Source: VRUE01 sp036524775
GTDB taxonomy: Bacteria; Actinomycetota; Thermoleophilia; Solirubrobacterales; 70-9
Direction: 5' to 3'
Length of the DNA: 14,887 bases
Assembly: GCA_036524775.1 (NCBI GenBank)
Contig: DATDBO010000014.1
Span: forward strand, 1 to 14,887
The notes beneath the pieces were generated by a model. That model was not told where the DNA came from. It searched no databases and was given only the letters and a program-made list of their open reading frames with translations. Position 1 is the stretch's first letter. Each line of letters begins with the position of its first letter. Position numbers and translations under genes: made by a program. Below are positions 13,039-14,887 of the stretch, piece by piece.

Positions 13039-14327
13039 CGCACGCCCTCCGCGGTCGCGGTGCCCCGCTCGAGCAGCTCCTCGCCCACCGTGAAGACGTC
13101 GCCGGCGCCGAGCGTGACCAGCACCGCTCCCGGCTCCAAGCGCGCTTCGAGCGCGGCGCGCGCGCTCTCCAGGTCGGGCGCCCAGACGACGCGCCTCCCC
13201 CCCATCCGGTCGGCGGCAGCGCGGGCGACGTCGAGGCCGCTCACCCCGGCGAGCTCGCCCAGCGGCTCCTCGCGGGCCGCGTAGACGTCGAGCGCGACGA
13301 CCTCGTCGGCCAGGGCGAGCGCGGCGCCGAACTGCTCGGCGAGCGCCTTGGTGCGCGAGTAGAGATGTGGCTGGAAGGCGGCGACCAGGCGCGTCGGCTT
13401 CATCTCCCGCAGCGCCTCGAGCGCGGCGCGCACCTCGGTCGGGTGGTGCGCATAGTCGTCGTAGACGACCGCTCCCTCGCGCTCCCCCTTGCGCTCGAGC
13501 CGGCGGACTACGCCGGGGAAGTCGGCCAGGGAGCCGGCCGCGGCGGCGACGTCGAGGCCGGCGAGCTCGACCGCGGCGAGCGCGGCCCGGGCGTTGAGCA
13601 GGTTGTGGCGCCCCGGCACGGCGAGCGGCAGGTCCGCCGGACCGGGCGAGCCCGCGTCGGGCTCGGCGACCCGTTCCGCGCTCGCCGCGAAGCGGTCGAA
13701 GGCTGCGCGCAGCTCGGCCAGCGACCCCCAGCGCGCGTGGTGGTCCATCTCAACGTTGGTGACGACGGCGATCTCCGGCTTCAAATCGAGGAAGCTGGCG
13801 TCGCTCTCGTCGGCCTCGGCGACGACCCACTCCCCCTCTCCCCAGGCAGCGTTGGCCACAGTGCCGTCGGGGCCCAGGCCGGGGACCTCGCCGCCGACGA
13901 AGAAGGCGGGATCGGCGCCGATCCCGTGCAGCGCCCAGGCCAGCATCGCGGCCGTCGTCGTCTTGCCGTGCGTGCCCGCGATCGCGATCAGGCGCTTCTC
14001 GCGGCAGAGCTCGGCGAGCAGCTCGCCTCGACGCACGACCGCGAACCCTCGCTCGCGGGCGAGGCGGAGCTCCGGGTTGTCCTCGCCGATCGCGGTCGAG
14101 ACGACTACCTCGGCTTCGTCGGGGAGGTTCGCCGCGTCGTGCCCGAGGACGGGGTCGAGCCCGGCAGCGCGCAGGCGCTCCATGTAAGAGGAGTCGGCGC
14201 GGTCGCTGCCGCTCACCGTGGCGCCGAGCCGGCGGCAGACCAGCGCCAGGCCGCTCATCCCGGCGCCGCCGACGCCGACGAAGTGCAGCCGGCGGCCGGC
14301 CCAGTCTCGTCCCTCCCCGGTGCTCAC
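13035..14327 (-). CDS. murC: UDP-N-acetylmuramate--L-alanine ligase, compact central domain
   Basis: MurC adds L-alanine to UDP-MurNAc using ATP, the first step of the stem peptide. The 430-residue protein opens with RRLHFVGVGGAGMSGLALV (12-30), the UDP-substrate Rossmann motif. The ATP loop is GTHGKTTT (118-125); EADESD (171-176) and TNVEMDHH (190-197) supply metal and active-site residues. VPGRHNLLNA (237-246), VYDDYAHHPTEVRAALEAL and AFQPHLYSRTKAL are further hallmarks. Between FDRFAASAERV (210-220) and LAVPGRHN there are only about 15 residues, where the family usually has about 65-70, so part of the central domain is missing while all motifs remain. The GTG start overlaps the murG stop (GTGA). 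The frame is clean across the short region, arguing against a sequencing error. Confidence 0.95.
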   Translation of the reverse strand: MSTGEGRDWAGRRLHFVGVGGAGMSGLALVCRRLGATVSGSDRADSSYMERLRAAGLDPVLGHDAANLPDEAEVVVSTAIGEDNPELRLARERGFAVVRRGELLAELCREKRLIAIAGTHGKTTTAAMLAWALHGIGADPAFFVGGEVPGLGPDGTVANAAWGEGEWVVAEADESDASFLDLKPEIAVVTNVEMDHHARWGSLAELRAAFDRFAASAERVAEPDAGSPGPADLPLAVPGRHNLLNARAALAAVELAGLDVAAAAGSLADFPGVVRRLERKGEREGAVVYDDYAHHPTEVRAALEALREMKPTRLVAAFQPHLYSRTKALAEQFGAALALADEVVALDVYAAREEPLGELAGVSGLDVARAAADRMGGRRVVWAPDLESARAALEARLEPGAVLVTLGAGDVFTVGEELLERGTATAEGVR

Positions 14328-14887
14328 CCGGACCCCCTGGCTTCCCTCACGGCCGCCAGCACCTCATCGGCGATCCGTCGCGCGGCGTCGGGCTTGGCCA
14401 GCCTGGCCGATGCGGCGGCCATCGCCTCCAACCGCCCCTCGTCGCCGAGCAGCCCGCCGAGCTCGGCGGCGAGCCGCGCCGGCTCGAGCTCCTCGTCGCG
14501 GATCACGGTCGCCGCGCCGGCCTCCGCCATCCAGGCGGCGTTGCCCTCCTGGTGACCCGCGGCGGCGTGCGGGTAGGGCACGAGCACCGCCGGCCGACCG
14601 GCCGCGGTCAGCTCGAAGATCGACCCGCCCGAGCGGCCGAGCACGAGGTCGCAGGCCGCCAGGCAGTCGCCCAGGTCGGGCTCGTAGGCGAGCAGCGTGT
14701 AGCGCGCCTTGTGGGAGGCGGCGGCGAGGCGCTCGGCGAGGGCGTCGAAGTCCCGCTTGCCCGCCAGGTGGACCACGTCGAAGTCACGGCCGTCGCGCTC
14801 GGCCAGGGCCGCGATCGCGCACTCGTTGATCGAGCGCGCGCCCTGGCTCCCCCCCATCACCAGCAGGCAGCGCGTCTCCGCGGCGAT
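14324..14887 (-). CDS. murG: UDP-GlcNAc:lipid I GlcNAc transferase (5' end beyond window)
   Basis: MurG is the GT28-family glycosyltransferase at the inner face of the membrane that converts lipid I to lipid II. The window holds the last 187 codons, the C-terminal UDP-GlcNAc-binding domain. The frame is open to the edge, and VMGGSQGARSIN, near the cut, is the family signature at the start of this domain. CDLVLGRSGGSIFELTAAGR then PAVLVPYPHAAAGHQEGNA is the donor-binding segment; the usual RAGA pattern appears as RSGG, still with the acidic residue that contacts the uridine diphosphate sugar. AAWMAEAGAATVI and a helical end follow. The TGA stop overlaps the murC GTG. The N-terminal acceptor domain and the start are outside the window. 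Confidence 0.95.
   Translation of the reverse strand: MAAETRCLLVMGGSQGARSINECAIAALAERDGRDFDVVHLAGKRDFDALAERLAAASHKARYTLLAYEPDLGDCLAACDLVLGRSGGSIFELTAAGRPAVLVPYPHAAAGHQEGNAAWMAEAGAATVIRDEELEPARLAAELGGLLGDEGRLEAMAAASARLAKPDAARRIADEVLAAVREARGSG

Overview
The window looks like chromosomal core DNA of a very GC-rich actinobacterium (about 70 % G+C by eye). Codons end in G or C, GTG starts are frequent, and genes overlap by 1-4 bases. The order murG-murC-murB-ftsQ-ftsZ and the pairs scpA-scpB and ku-ligD fit Actinomycetota. The deep-branching Thermoleophilia/Solirubrobacterales are my best guess, but that is inference. I see no insertion sequence, tRNA, rRNA, CRISPR or phage gene. No gene-free stretch exceeds 300 bases; the longest is the 192-base ftsQ-ftsZ gap.

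Layout, right to left, because all but two genes are on the minus strand. (1) 14887-11600: the cell wall/division block murG (5' end cut by the window), murC, murB, ftsQ, each joined to the next by a GTGA stop/start overlap. (2) 11599-11408: an intergenic region with a consensus-like promoter (TTGACA, 17 bp, TACGTT) for ftsZ. (3) 11407-5790: ftsZ, then 14 bases later the glycine cleavage genes gcvT, gcvH, gcvPA, gcvPB. A large hairpin lies between gcvH and gcvPA, and a perfect palindrome forms the end of gcvPA. (4) 3958-5772, plus strand: ku and a stand-alone LigD-type polymerase gene, convergent with gcvPB. (5) 3860-2382: a DHA2-type drug transporter, divergent from ku. (6) 2357-1: trpS, scpA and scpB (3' end cut by the window); the scpB tail enters a G-rich, probably tandem repeat.

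How the genes work together: MurG, MurC and MurB make lipid II and its precursors, and FtsQ and FtsZ build the divisome. GcvT, H, PA and PB are three of the four glycine cleavage components; the L protein is not here. Ku and the polymerase are two parts of bacterial non-homologous end joining, with the ATP-dependent ligase encoded elsewhere. ScpA and ScpB are the non-SMC subunits of bacterial condensin.

No obviously new multi-gene system is present. The points most worth checking are: an FtsQ that seems to lack its POTRA domain; a MurC missing about 50 central residues; a recurring TANNNT box 6-7 bases before start codons (leaderless promoters), often overlapping the upstream gene's end; two hairpin or palindromic elements in the gcv operon; and a 56-base G-rich repeat unit at the end of scpB.
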